64,000 bases of DNA. It comes from Paenibacillus sp. FJAT-26967 (GTDB lineage Bacteria; Bacillota; Bacilli; Paenibacillales; NBRC-103111). The translations under genes were made by a program, and so were the position numbers. The notes beneath the pieces are model-generated. The model saw nothing but the letters and a program-made list of their open reading frames with translations, searched no databases and was not told the origin of the DNA. Positions 52,978 to 59,987 of the stretch are shown piece after piece. Position 1 is the stretch's first letter. Every line of letters starts with the position of its first letter. Where the stretch lies: NCBI RefSeq assembly GCF_001541095.1, contig NZ_LMXH01000001.1:459465-523464 (forward strand), in the 5' to 3' direction.

Positions 52978-53112
52978 TAAAACACGACGGTATACCAGAC
53001 GCCGGCAAAGAAGGGCAGTCCGAGCACACTTAGAACACCGTGTGTAAGCAGACTAACGAACAGCAAGGCAATACCGATCCGTTTAATCGAAAAGAATCCG
53101 CCGCTAATGTGT
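52978..53112 (-). pseudogene. Remnant of a small membrane protein
   Basis: The minus-strand frame reads HISGGFFSIKRIGIALLF and continues for 44 residues to a stop, with two hydrophobic helices, ending in FFAGVWYTVVF. A stop codon precedes it and no ATG, GTG or TTG is available, although ATT at the Ile before KRIG has a weak GGCGG upstream. It looks like the 3' end of a membrane-protein gene that has lost its start, or a gene with a rare start codon. Confidence 0.4.
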
Positions 53113-53137
53113 TATCGGAAGCTTATTCCGGGCTGGG

Positions 53138-53167
53138 ATAAAAAAACGACCGCTCAGGCGGCCGTTC
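53138..53167 (-). terminator. Terminator of the 53.2-kb hypothetical gene
   Basis: On the minus strand AACGGCCGC-CTGA-GCGGTCGTT is followed by five or six U. Confidence 0.85.
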
Positions 53168-53169
53168 CA

Positions 53170-53487
53170 TTATTGAAGCACATTCATTTTCTCAATATGC
53201 TGGCGTGTCTCCTCGGTGCCTAAATTGTACAAGGTCTGGTAAATTTCTTTCAGCTCGTAATCATACTCATCGTTTTCTTTATCCTTGTGATATTCCTTAA
53301 AAGGCAGCAGAGCCCGGAAATGTGTTTTATTGTCGGACTCTTCCAGTACCTCGAACAGTTCCGCAAGCTTGTCGATTTCTTCACTCGTTGCACGGATTTC
53401 AAAATCAAAGTTGATTTCTCCCGGTTCATCCACGATTTCTCCGGCACCTACGCTGACATAAAACGTTTTTTTGTCATCTACAGCCAT
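53170..53487 (-). CDS. Conserved-looking acidic hypothetical protein
   Basis: A 105-residue soluble, very acidic protein (MAVDDKKTFYVSVGAGEIVDEPGE...) with a beta-rich first half and a helical second half (EIYQTLYNLGTEETRQHIEKM). GAAGGGAG lies upstream of the ATG. Own terminator. I do not recognise a function. Confidence 0.7.
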   Translation of the reverse strand: MAVDDKKTFYVSVGAGEIVDEPGEINFDFEIRATSEEIDKLAELFEVLEESDNKTHFRALLPFKEYHKDKENDEYDYELKEIYQTLYNLGTEETRQHIEKMNVLQ

Positions 53488-53749
53488 TAGGCCTCGCTCC
53501 CTTCCTATGTATAAAGATTTCGTTTCAACTTTCCATAGTTCGTTTCATTTATCAGGATTGCCCAAGTATTTTCGATCTAAAACAGAGGCAAGCCGCATTT
53601 TTCATTACCCTATGCCAGGATATGGTGAATCAGTGTAAGACAGATCCTAATAAGAGAACTTGGCGTTGCGGGCAGTTTTAGGTATGCTAGGAGAGAAGTC
53701 TGGTGGAATAACCGCTATAATGCAGATCGACTAAGGAGGCAGCCTGTTT

Positions 53750-53992
53750 ATGATTAGTGACGAGCAGTTGGATCAATACCGGGTAGAAGGCACCTTGCTT
53801 AGAATTGTCAGGGATGCCGACCCCCGTAATGATATACGCGGTTACATAGTAGCCTGGAGCGAAAAGAAGGTAATTGTGCGCAAGAGAACACGTAAAGTAG
53901 TTGAATTGGACCGCAGCTATGTGTATCAGCCGTATATTGAAGCGCGGCCGCCGGAGTTCACGCTGCCCAAGGAAGAGGATGGGGAGGACTAG
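53750..53992 (+). CDS. Small hypothetical protein upstream of cbiZ
   Basis: An 80-residue protein (MISDEQLDQYRVEGTLLRIVRDADPRNDIRGYIVAWSEKKVIVRKRTRK...) that looks like a small beta-barrel (SH3- or Hfq-like pattern of RGYIVAWSEKKVIVRKR) with an acidic tail. AGGAGG precedes the ATG. Its stop is five bases before the TTG start of cbiZ, so the two are probably translationally coupled. No function can be assigned; RNA or protein binding is possible. Confidence 0.7.
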   Translation: MISDEQLDQYRVEGTLLRIVRDADPRNDIRGYIVAWSEKKVIVRKRTRKVVELDRSYVYQPYIEARPPEFTLPKEEDGED

Positions 53993-53996
53993 AGAA

Positions 53997-54791
53997 TTGG
54001 CGATCGTTAAGCAAGATTCAGCAGAGGTGTTCCATTATGTCTCCGAGCCTGCGGCTGCACTTACAGAGACACTCCGAAGCGGAGAGGGAGACTGTTATTT
54101 ACTTCTCGAATCGGAGCAGCCTCTAAGAACGCTGAGCTCTGCCCCGTGGGGCGGGGGGTTCGGATTGCACAGAAGGCTGATTAACCGTCAAGTGGATAAA
54201 TCCTACATGTGTGAGGATCCGCTGGCCGAAATGGATGATTTTCTGAACCGCTCCGAAATAGAGCCGGCCGGGACGGCCTGTCTGCTGACATCGGTACATA
54301 TGAATGGCATAGGACGCTGTCATATGCGATGGAACGAGACAGGTCCCGCCCGGGCAGAGGCAGCTTACGAGGCGGGCCCAAGCGGAGACATCGCCGTCAG
54401 CGTCTGGGTGACTGTCGGTTACAGCAATAAAGCACGCGCCGGACGCGTACTGGCTCCGGCGGCGTTATTTCCCGGTACGATCAACGTAATTGTGGTGATC
54501 GAGGGTAAACTTACGGACGCCGCCATGGTCAATGCGGTGATCACCGCGACGGAAGCCAAGGCTGCGGCTCTCCAGGATCTTGGCGTGGCGATGGAGGATG
54601 GATCGGCCGCGACCGGCACGACGACCGATGCGGTGCTGATCGCCGCCACGCAGAGCGGCCGTGCCCATCTCTACGCGGGCACGGCGACACTGCTCGGCCA
54701 TATGATCGGCCGTGCGGTATACGAAGCGGCGATGGACTCCGGCCGCATCTACGCGCAAGTGCTCGCGGGCCTCGGATCAGGCGAGGCCTAG
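53997..54791 (+). CDS. cbiZ: Adenosylcobinamide amidohydrolase CbiZ
   Basis: A 264-residue salvage enzyme that removes the nucleotide-loop part of cobinamides or pseudo-B12 so the corrin can be rebuilt. Strings typical of CbiZ: LSSAPWGGGFGLHRRLINRQVDKSY, VGYSNKARAGRVLAPA-like, GTINVIVVIEG, and GTTTDAVLIAATQSGRAHLYAGTATLLGHMIGRAVYEA. The TTG start at 53997 has GGGGAGG nine bases upstream. No other cobalamin genes or B12 riboswitch are visible, so it is an orphan here. Terminator follows. Confidence 0.9.
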   Translation: MAIVKQDSAEVFHYVSEPAAALTETLRSGEGDCYLLLESEQPLRTLSSAPWGGGFGLHRRLINRQVDKSYMCEDPLAEMDDFLNRSEIEPAGTACLLTSVHMNGIGRCHMRWNETGPARAEAAYEAGPSGDIAVSVWVTVGYSNKARAGRVLAPAALFPGTINVIVVIEGKLTDAAMVNAVITATEAKAAALQDLGVAMEDGSAATGTTTDAVLIAATQSGRAHLYAGTATLLGHMIGRAVYEAAMDSGRIYAQVLAGLGSGEA

Positions 54792-54851
54792 TACGTTAGA
54801 AGCGGCGAACGAATCTGCCGCTTCTAGCTATCTCCTGCTTCTATCATTACT

Positions 54852-54885
54852 AAAAGCAGCTCCCCCGGTGGGGAGCTGCTTTTCT
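54852..54885 (+). terminator. cbiZ terminator
   Basis: AAAAGCAGCTCCCC-CGGT-GGGGAGCTGCTTTTC perfect hairpin. Confidence 0.92.
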
Positions 54886-54964
54886 ATTGAAGCTTTCTTC
54901 TGATGAAACCGGAACAAGTATCTGCCCGTATAGATAACTTATTGAGATGAAAGGAGGGATCGCG

Positions 54965-55336
54965 GTGATGGACTGGAGCCTGGATTTGCCTATGCTGATA
55001 TTAGCGCTTGGTTTCACTTGCTGGTGGCTGAGTGAATGGTTCTATACGGCTCCGCCCATGCCTGCTTACGGCGTAACTCCGCTGATCCGGACTCCTTATT
55101 CGAGCATTCCGGCCGTGCTGCGTACAGTCGGCAGCCGCAGCAGCCTTATACGAAGGAAGATCCCTTCCAGGCAAAGCGACGAAAATGATGATGAAACAGA
55201 TTCCTCCCATGTTGACGGATATCGTGCACCACGTCATTCCATCACATATTCTGGGAGGAACTCGTATGACATTCTTACAACCGGTCGTCTCTATTCTAGA
55301 CGGCGTAATGAAGATTTTATATTCATTCACCCATGA
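54965..55336 (+). CDS. Short membrane-anchored hypothetical protein overlapping yidC
   Basis: The frame opens at GTG/ATG codons (54965, 54968) after AAAGGAGGG and encodes a hydrophobic helix (LDLPMLILALGFTCWWLSEWF) followed by a basic, Pro/Ser-rich segment (PAYGVTPLIRTPYSSIPAVLRTVGSRSS). After about residue 70 the codons look like out-of-frame yidC sequence, and the frame overlaps the yidC start by 71 bases. The real gene may end earlier or a frameshift may join it to the yidC frame. Not recognised. Confidence 0.5.
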   Translation: MMDWSLDLPMLILALGFTCWWLSEWFYTAPPMPAYGVTPLIRTPYSSIPAVLRTVGSRSSLIRRKIPSRQSDENDDETDSSHVDGYRAPRHSITYSGRNSYDILTTGRLYSRRRNEDFIFIHP

Positions 55337-55958
55337 TTGGGGACTCAGCATTGTCGTGCTGACACTCCTTATACGCAGCTTGTTATTCAAGCTGAATCTC
55401 AGCAGCGCACGGCAGCAGGTCAGAAGCTCCAAAGTGCAGCCGATCCTCCGGGATCTCCGCACTCGTTACGCTTCCGATCCGGCCAAACTCATCCAGAAGA
55501 TGACTGAGCTTAATACCAAGTACGGTATCAAACCCTTCATGCCTTTTGCAGCCGCTCTGATCCAAATGCCTATTTTTATGAGTCTGTACCCGTATTTCAC
55601 GATGCATGGAGCCGGAATGACGAGCCTGATCGTTCCTTGGATGCAGTCGCTGGGTATTTCGGACCCATCCCATCTGCTGCCTTATCTATATGGTCTGTTG
55701 AGCTGGATCGGACTAAGTATTCCTCTCCTGCCGGAACAGGCCGCTTCACAACCGTTTCTTCTGAGAATGGGTTTGCCTCTTCTTGTTGTCGCCATCTCGA
55801 TGGCTGTTATGTGGCGCTCACCGGCAGCTCTCGTTCTATACTGGAGTGTGAATGGCGCTGTGACCCTCATGGAGCGGATCTGGTACAGGACTCCTGCCGG
55901 TCGTAAGCTTTTGTATCGTGGAGTGACGGGTGATCATCCTGACTCCGGTCATGAATGA
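55266..55958 (+). CDS. yidC: YidC/Oxa1-family membrane insertase paralogue
   Basis: A 230-residue protein with the Oxa1 core of five helices. It has the conserved Arg in TM1 (LTLLIRSLLFKLN), the cytoplasmic hairpin SSARQQVRSSKVQPILRDLRTRYASDPAKLIQKM, and KPFMPFAAALIQMPIFMSLYPYF. The lipoprotein signal of SpoIIIJ/YqjG is absent. GGGAGG sits seven bases before the ATG at 55266; an in-frame ATG at 55185 lacks a site. This is probably an accessory insertase rather than the main one beside rpmH/rnpA, since none of those genes is here. Confidence 0.88.
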   Translation: MTFLQPVVSILDGVMKILYSFTHDWGLSIVVLTLLIRSLLFKLNLSSARQQVRSSKVQPILRDLRTRYASDPAKLIQKMTELNTKYGIKPFMPFAAALIQMPIFMSLYPYFTMHGAGMTSLIVPWMQSLGISDPSHLLPYLYGLLSWIGLSIPLLPEQAASQPFLLRMGLPLLVVAISMAVMWRSPAALVLYWSVNGAVTLMERIWYRTPAGRKLLYRGVTGDHPDSGHE

Positions 55959-56075
55959 GGACGACGGATTATACTAAGAACAGTTGGGCGAAAAGGATTG
56001 GCAGTGAATGGAGTCGCAGTGAGGTCCCAAGAGAACGATCGGCTGATCCTAGTTAGCAATGAAAACATGTCAATT

Positions 56076-56121
56076 CCCGAGGCTGATCTCTGCTCATACC
56101 CGAGGCTGATCTCTGCTCATA
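56076..56121 (+). repeat. Perfect 23-bp tandem repeat, two copies
   Basis: The unit beginning CCCGAGGCTGATCTCTGCTC occurs twice in a row (56076-56098 and 56099-56121), upstream of the tRNA promoter. A GGGGC-TTCG-GCCCC hairpin follows at about 56134. No protein product is apparent. Confidence 0.9.
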
Positions 56122-56206
56122 TATGTAACTGTGCGGGGCTTCGGCCCCGGGAGTTTCTTATTAATACGGGTCATGGTCTCTTGGTGAGAAGGAAGTTCTA
56201 TTTATA

Positions 56207-56235
56207 TTGACAAAGGTAGGGCTGCGTGATATATT
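56207..56235 (+). promoter_or_regulatory. tRNA-Leu promoter
   Basis: Consensus TTGACA (56207-56212), 17-bp spacer, TATATT (56230-56235), about 22 bases before the tRNA. Confidence 0.88.
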
Positions 56236-56257
56236 TAATCTCGTTCTCAACATTCAT

Positions 56258-56341
56258 GCGGACGTGGCGGAATTGGCAGACGCGCTAGATTCAGGTTCTA
56301 GTGGGGTAACAGCCGTGGAGGTTCGAGTCCTCTCGTCCGCA
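56258..56341 (+). tRNA. tRNA-Leu (CAG)
   Basis: An 84-base class II tRNA. GCGGACG pairs with CGTCCGC in the acceptor stem; the D-arm contains AATTGGCAGACG; the anticodon arm CTAGA-TTCAGGT-TCTAG gives anticodon CAG; a long variable arm (GGGGTAACAGCC) and T-arm GAGGTTCGAGTCCTC follow. The 3' CCA is not encoded. Stand-alone gene with its own promoter and terminator. Confidence 0.95.
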
Positions 56342-56354
56342 TCATGCATGACGA

Positions 56355-56392
56355 AACCACTGCTACCGGACTGCCGGAGCGGTGGTTTTTTT
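56355..56392 (+). terminator. tRNA-Leu terminator
   Basis: AACCACTGCT/AGCGGTGGTT stem, inner CCGG/CCGG pair and seven T. Confidence 0.92.
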
Positions 56393-56539
56393 GTATCCTT
56401 ATTGTATGAAGTAAAAGGGGAATTGACTGTAACAATTTAATTGAATTTTGAAACGGATGCATGTCAGATACCGTATTAACATTTATAATAAAGAGAGATT
56501 TTGAATTCTGAAGTTATCTAAAGAGGAGTGTGTGTATAC

Positions 56540-57193
56540 TTGGAAAGAACATTAACGTATTCACATCATGGATCACTATCACACATATTACGGATGTTCG
56601 CACTGTCATTGATGGTGTCATTCGTAGGTATGCTGGTTGGTATGATTATTGTACCGCCATCTCTTGTTCCGTTGTTCATAGTAGTTGAACTGGTTATGCT
56701 TGTTGCCGCTATCGTAATACGGATTAAAGGCAAGAACATCGGTTATGGCTTCTTGTTCACATTTACGGCTATTTCGGGCGTAACTCTCTACCCGGTAATT
56801 ATGAGTTACGGCTCCGCTATCGGAGCGAATCTTGTGTCGGGTTCCTTCTTGGCTACGGCAGCGATCTTCGGAGGACTGTCTCTGTATGCGGCCCGTTCCA
56901 AACGTGATTTCAGCTTCCTGGGCGGGTTCCTGCTCGCATCGACAATCGGTTTGATTGTTGTCGGACTGGTCTCGATGTTCGTCAGCTTCGGTTCAGTAAC
57001 CAATCTGGTCATTGCTTCCGCAGGTATCCTGATATTCAGCGGATGGGTACTCTATGATGTAGCCCAGTACCGTGACGGTGTTGAGCCTCAGGAAGTTCCG
57101 CTGGCCGCTCTGAACTTGTATTTGAACTTTATTAACTTGTTCTTGTACATCCTGCGTTTTGTCGCTTCCATTGTCGGTATCAGCCGTGACTAG
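56540..57193 (+). CDS. Bax inhibitor-1 family membrane protein (YetJ/YccA-like)
   Basis: A 217-residue protein with seven membrane helices. Family signatures: LFTFTAISGVTLYPVIMSYG (helix 3) and GWVLYDVAQYRDG, ending LNLYLNFINLFLYILRFVAS with an Asp/Arg-containing tail. Bacterial BI-1 proteins leak calcium or protons in a pH-dependent way. The start I prefer is TTG at 56540 (GAGGAG about ten bases upstream); a GTG at 56528 is too close to that site. Confidence 0.88.
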   Translation: MERTLTYSHHGSLSHILRMFALSLMVSFVGMLVGMIIVPPSLVPLFIVVELVMLVAAIVIRIKGKNIGYGFLFTFTAISGVTLYPVIMSYGSAIGANLVSGSFLATAAIFGGLSLYAARSKRDFSFLGGFLLASTIGLIVVGLVSMFVSFGSVTNLVIASAGILIFSGWVLYDVAQYRDGVEPQEVPLAALNLYLNFINLFLYILRFVASIVGISRD

Positions 57194-57234
57194 AACGCGA
57201 TAAGCAGCACACGAAGACCACTAAGATTGGGAAA

Positions 57235-57262
57235 GTCAGTCGCTTCTGGCGGCTGGCTTTTT
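57235..57262 (+). terminator. Terminator of the BI-1 gene
   Basis: GTCAGTCGC/GGCGGCTGGC stem (9 bp with G-U pairs), loop TTCT, five T. Confidence 0.85.
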
Positions 57263-57430
57263 GTGTTCATGTCATGGACCGTCATACTTGGCTATGATAG
57301 CGGCGATCCGCTTCCGCGCTTCCGATCCGTCCTCGCCCCAAAAGAGTGGTTTACTTAGTCCGATAGGGGAAAGAATAGGAGTAAGCAGTAGGATGGTTTA
57401 AAAAGCAGGAGCGGTAAAGGAGATGGGCTC

Positions 57431-57631
57431 GTGGCTAAAGGAAACGATCTCGTAAAGTATATTACGCAGCAAGTCGTCCAATATATCGATACACCCAAGC
57501 AGCAGAGGCAAGAAGCGAAGGTCCGGCATAAAGAAAGACGGGCAAGCTGGTCTGTGCGCTGGTTCGGTATGATTCCGATGTCAATAGCGATGTGGATCGG
57601 GAAAGTACGCAGAAGCCGTAAAGCGAAATAA
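57431..57631 (+). CDS. yqzE: YqzE family protein
   Basis: A 66-residue basic protein (MAKGNDLVKYITQQVVQYIDTPKQQRQEAKVRHKERRASWSVRWFGMIPMSIAMWIGK) with the YqzE signature: a helical N-terminus, KQQRQ-type basic linker and a C-terminal helix with RWFG-MIP-MSIAMWI. The GTG start has AAAGGAG upstream. In Bacillus subtilis yqzE lies at the end of the comG operon; comG is not in this window. Function unknown. Confidence 0.85.
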   Translation: MAKGNDLVKYITQQVVQYIDTPKQQRQEAKVRHKERRASWSVRWFGMIPMSIAMWIGKVRRSRKAK

Positions 57632-57639
57632 GGTTATAA

Positions 57640-57696
57640 AAAAGAAGCTTCCATTCCCTGCAATCCGTTACCGGATCAGAAGGTATGGAAGCTTTT
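57640..57696. terminator. Terminator after yqzE
   Basis: AAGCTTCCAT...ATGGAAGCTTTTC with a long structured loop; T-run on both strands. Confidence 0.8.
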
Positions 57697-57725
57697 CTAT
57701 GGGAAAGAGGAGGAGATACCAAAGG

Positions 57726-58718
57726 TTAGTGGAAAAATCGGCCCAGTGAGACGATATCTTCAAAAGCAAGATACCGGGTGCCCTCTTGACCTAAAGCGAC
57801 ATACGCGGTGTCGCCTGTCCAAATTGCTACACCCGTAACCGGAAGCGGGACTGTAAGCCGTCCACTGAAGCTTTCGGACACGAAAGTAAGGGGTTCCGCA
57901 TTCAGGAACAGCTGCAAATCGCGGATGCTCCGAACAGGAAGAGAGTCGTTCTGAAGCCAGTTCAGACTGCTATAGGGATCAAAGGCCGGGAGCATCGAGG
58001 CAGATTCGGGCACTGATGATAAAGCGGCTCCACTTAGCTTGTGGTTAACAGCGGGATTATAATCGTTAAATGTCCGGATTTCTCCAGTTGCAGCATCAAT
58101 GAGGATACTGTTTCCAGCGTCGGTGTTATCTATCTCCCACACCGCATGAAGACCATCCGTATAAAGCCTTGTCAGATCATGAGCGGCTAAGCTCAGCCAT
58201 GTATGGTAGGTCATAGAGGTATCGATAAGTTCATGCTGCACCAGAGAGCGGTACAGCGTTCCTGTACTGAACAGGGGATGATCTCCCGTTCCGTATTCGG
58301 CGAGCTTGTAGGAACCGTCCTGAGCCGCCTGAATAATCATATAACCGACTTCACTGCCTCCCGCGGACAAGATCACGATCCAACCATGTGTACCAGGACC
58401 GAGCGGGGCGGAAGTCCATTGTGCGCGGCCCCAGGCTTCGAATCCTTTCTGTGAGGAAAGAGCTTCTTTCCAGCGCTGGATGTGCGTATGGAGCACTGAA
58501 TTCGATTCTGGTACTGACGCGTGAATGGATGCCGCGGACCCCGGTGATATTTCAGGTTGAGTACTTCTGACGACCCGGCGGTTATCCGGTTGTGCATGCG
58601 CCGGTTCAGCCCCAGCTAAAGCGGACTGCTGTTCACCTTGAGAGAACGAAAGCGTACCGGCTGTAAACCAGACGGCGCCTGCCAGGAGTAAGGCCGCCCC
58701 TATTGCTGCTTGGTTCAT
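57726..58718 (-). CDS. Exported hypothetical protein
   Basis: A 330-residue protein with an N-terminal hydrophobic segment (5-25, AAIGAALLLAGAVWFTAGTLSF), a likely signal peptide or anchor. The rest is a soluble domain with Trp/Thr/Gly-rich strings (HGWIVILSAGGSEVGYMIIQAA, GNSILIDAATGEIRTFNDYNP). AGGTG lies five bases before the ATG. It is followed on the same strand by nothing and lies downstream of yqhG, with about 110 bases between. I do not recognise the domain. Confidence 0.7.
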   Translation of the reverse strand: MNQAAIGAALLLAGAVWFTAGTLSFSQGEQQSALAGAEPAHAQPDNRRVVRSTQPEISPGSAASIHASVPESNSVLHTHIQRWKEALSSQKGFEAWGRAQWTSAPLGPGTHGWIVILSAGGSEVGYMIIQAAQDGSYKLAEYGTGDHPLFSTGTLYRSLVQHELIDTSMTYHTWLSLAAHDLTRLYTDGLHAVWEIDNTDAGNSILIDAATGEIRTFNDYNPAVNHKLSGAALSSVPESASMLPAFDPYSSLNWLQNDSLPVRSIRDLQLFLNAEPLTFVSESFSGRLTVPLPVTGVAIWTGDTAYVALGQEGTRYLAFEDIVSLGRFFH

Positions 58719-58832
58719 CCTATCACCTGCCTGGCAATCATTCTTAAATATATTGTAAGGGACAAGCTTTGAAAAGTTTGTTAAAACGTGTAGCGGAGTG
58801 CATAGGAAGTTTTAGCGACTTTCGTCGCATCC

Positions 58833-59987
58833 TCACCTTCCGTCTGCTTTCAGATGAAATAATCCGCAGTTGATGACGGAAATGAGAACGCGGGGCCGAT
58901 ACTGCCAGTCCACTTCCGCTTGACGCGCCGAATACCGCGTCTCTATTTCTTCGCGGGCTTCCGGCTCTGCCGCCGCAAGCATCCCTTCATAATAAAGGCG
59001 GACAAGCTGATGTTCCTGCGCCAGTATGTCGTTAGCCCGGTCTGCCCAGCTGTGATCTGTGCGCCTGATCTTCTGTTCCAGATAGCTCTCCAGAGCGGAA
59101 GCGGCGCGGGAGAGTGTTAAATTATCGCCAAGCAGATGAATATTTGCCGGGAGCTTGGGAGCGAGCTGTTTAGTGAGCATATAGGGATGAAATTCCTCGC
59201 AGATGTCTCCTGTTGTCATATTAATAGCGAGAGAATGAATTTCGCTCCTTTTCATATCGCACGCAAATTCAACTTTGAAGTTCACATTCATCCATGTGCA
59301 ATACGTTAACGGTATAGCCCTGTTGCGGAACTGACCGCTATTATCGTCTATGACTTCGAAAAGCCGTGTAAACCTGCCGCTGCCGAGGGCAGTCTGGAAA
59401 AGCTGCTGAAGTCTGCGGCTGCCGTACGTAACTTCGTCCCGGGGGACCCGGCCGATTGGCGGAGCAGGGGCCGTGCCGAAATAGCGGCCGAGGATACTGT
59501 CGGCCGAACGCACGGTGTCCTGCGCCAGTTCCGGCGCCGCGGGGCCGGGAGAGCCCCCGGGCGCAGATGCGCCGGCAGCGTAGCCGGGCTGGCCCGCAGC
59601 CGCAGGGCCAGGGGCGCTCCCGGGCGCCGATGTGCCGGCAGCGTAGCCGGGCTGGCCCGCAGCGGCAGGGCCAGGGGTGCCCCCGGGCGCAGATGCGCCG
59701 ACAGCGTAGCCGGGCTGGCCTGCCGCCGCAGGGCCGCCCGGTGTTGGCCGCGCGGCGGCGGCTGCTGCGGCGTCGCCCTCGGGGTCGAACACGAAACGGT
59801 AGGTCATCGTTTCGGGCTCGACCCCTGTGCGTTCCACGAAGCTCCAATAGTAGGAGCGTCCGGTCAGCTCTTTGTCGGCCTCAGGTGATAAATTCACCGT
59901 AACGGCATGCTTGGTTTTTTCAATGATGCGGCAGTTGTAAGCTTCTAAAAAACGCATCACAAATCGCTCAACTTGGCCGGTATTCAT
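58833..59987 (-). CDS. yqhG: YqhG family protein with an Ala/Gly/Pro repeat insertion
   Basis: A 384-residue protein. Residues 1-70 and 165-384 match the YqhG layout (EAYNCRIIEKTKHAVTVNLSPEADKEL, YYWSFVERTG, FACDMKRSEIHSLAINMTTGDI, HPYMLTKQLAPKLP). The core is about 260 residues in relatives; here it is lengthened by a low-complexity block (72-150) with three 21-residue units (AAAGQPGYAxGxSAPGxxPGP). It overlaps the yqhH helicase gene by 20 bases, so the two are translationally coupled. Function unknown; co-occurrence with the SNF2 helicase implies a joint role. Confidence 0.85.
   Translation of the reverse strand: MNTGQVERFVMRFLEAYNCRIIEKTKHAVTVNLSPEADKELTGRSYYWSFVERTGVEPETMTYRFVFDPEGDAAAAAAARPTPGGPAAAGQPGYAVGASAPGGTPGPAAAGQPGYAAGTSAPGSAPGPAAAGQPGYAAGASAPGGSPGPAAPELAQDTVRSADSILGRYFGTAPAPPIGRVPRDEVTYGSRRLQQLFQTALGSGRFTRLFEVIDDNSGQFRNRAIPLTYCTWMNVNFKVEFACDMKRSEIHSLAINMTTGDICEEFHPYMLTKQLAPKLPANIHLLGDNLTLSRAASALESYLEQKIRRTDHSWADRANDILAQEHQLVRLYYEGMLAAAEPEAREEIETRYSARQAEVDWQYRPRVLISVINCGLFHLKADGR
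59541..59729 (-). repeat. 63-bp tandem repeats inside yqhG
   Basis: Three units of 63 bp (21 codons) encode residues 87-149 of YqhG. Differences between units are few and mostly conservative (Val/Ala, Ala/Thr, Gly/Ser). Confidence 0.88.
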
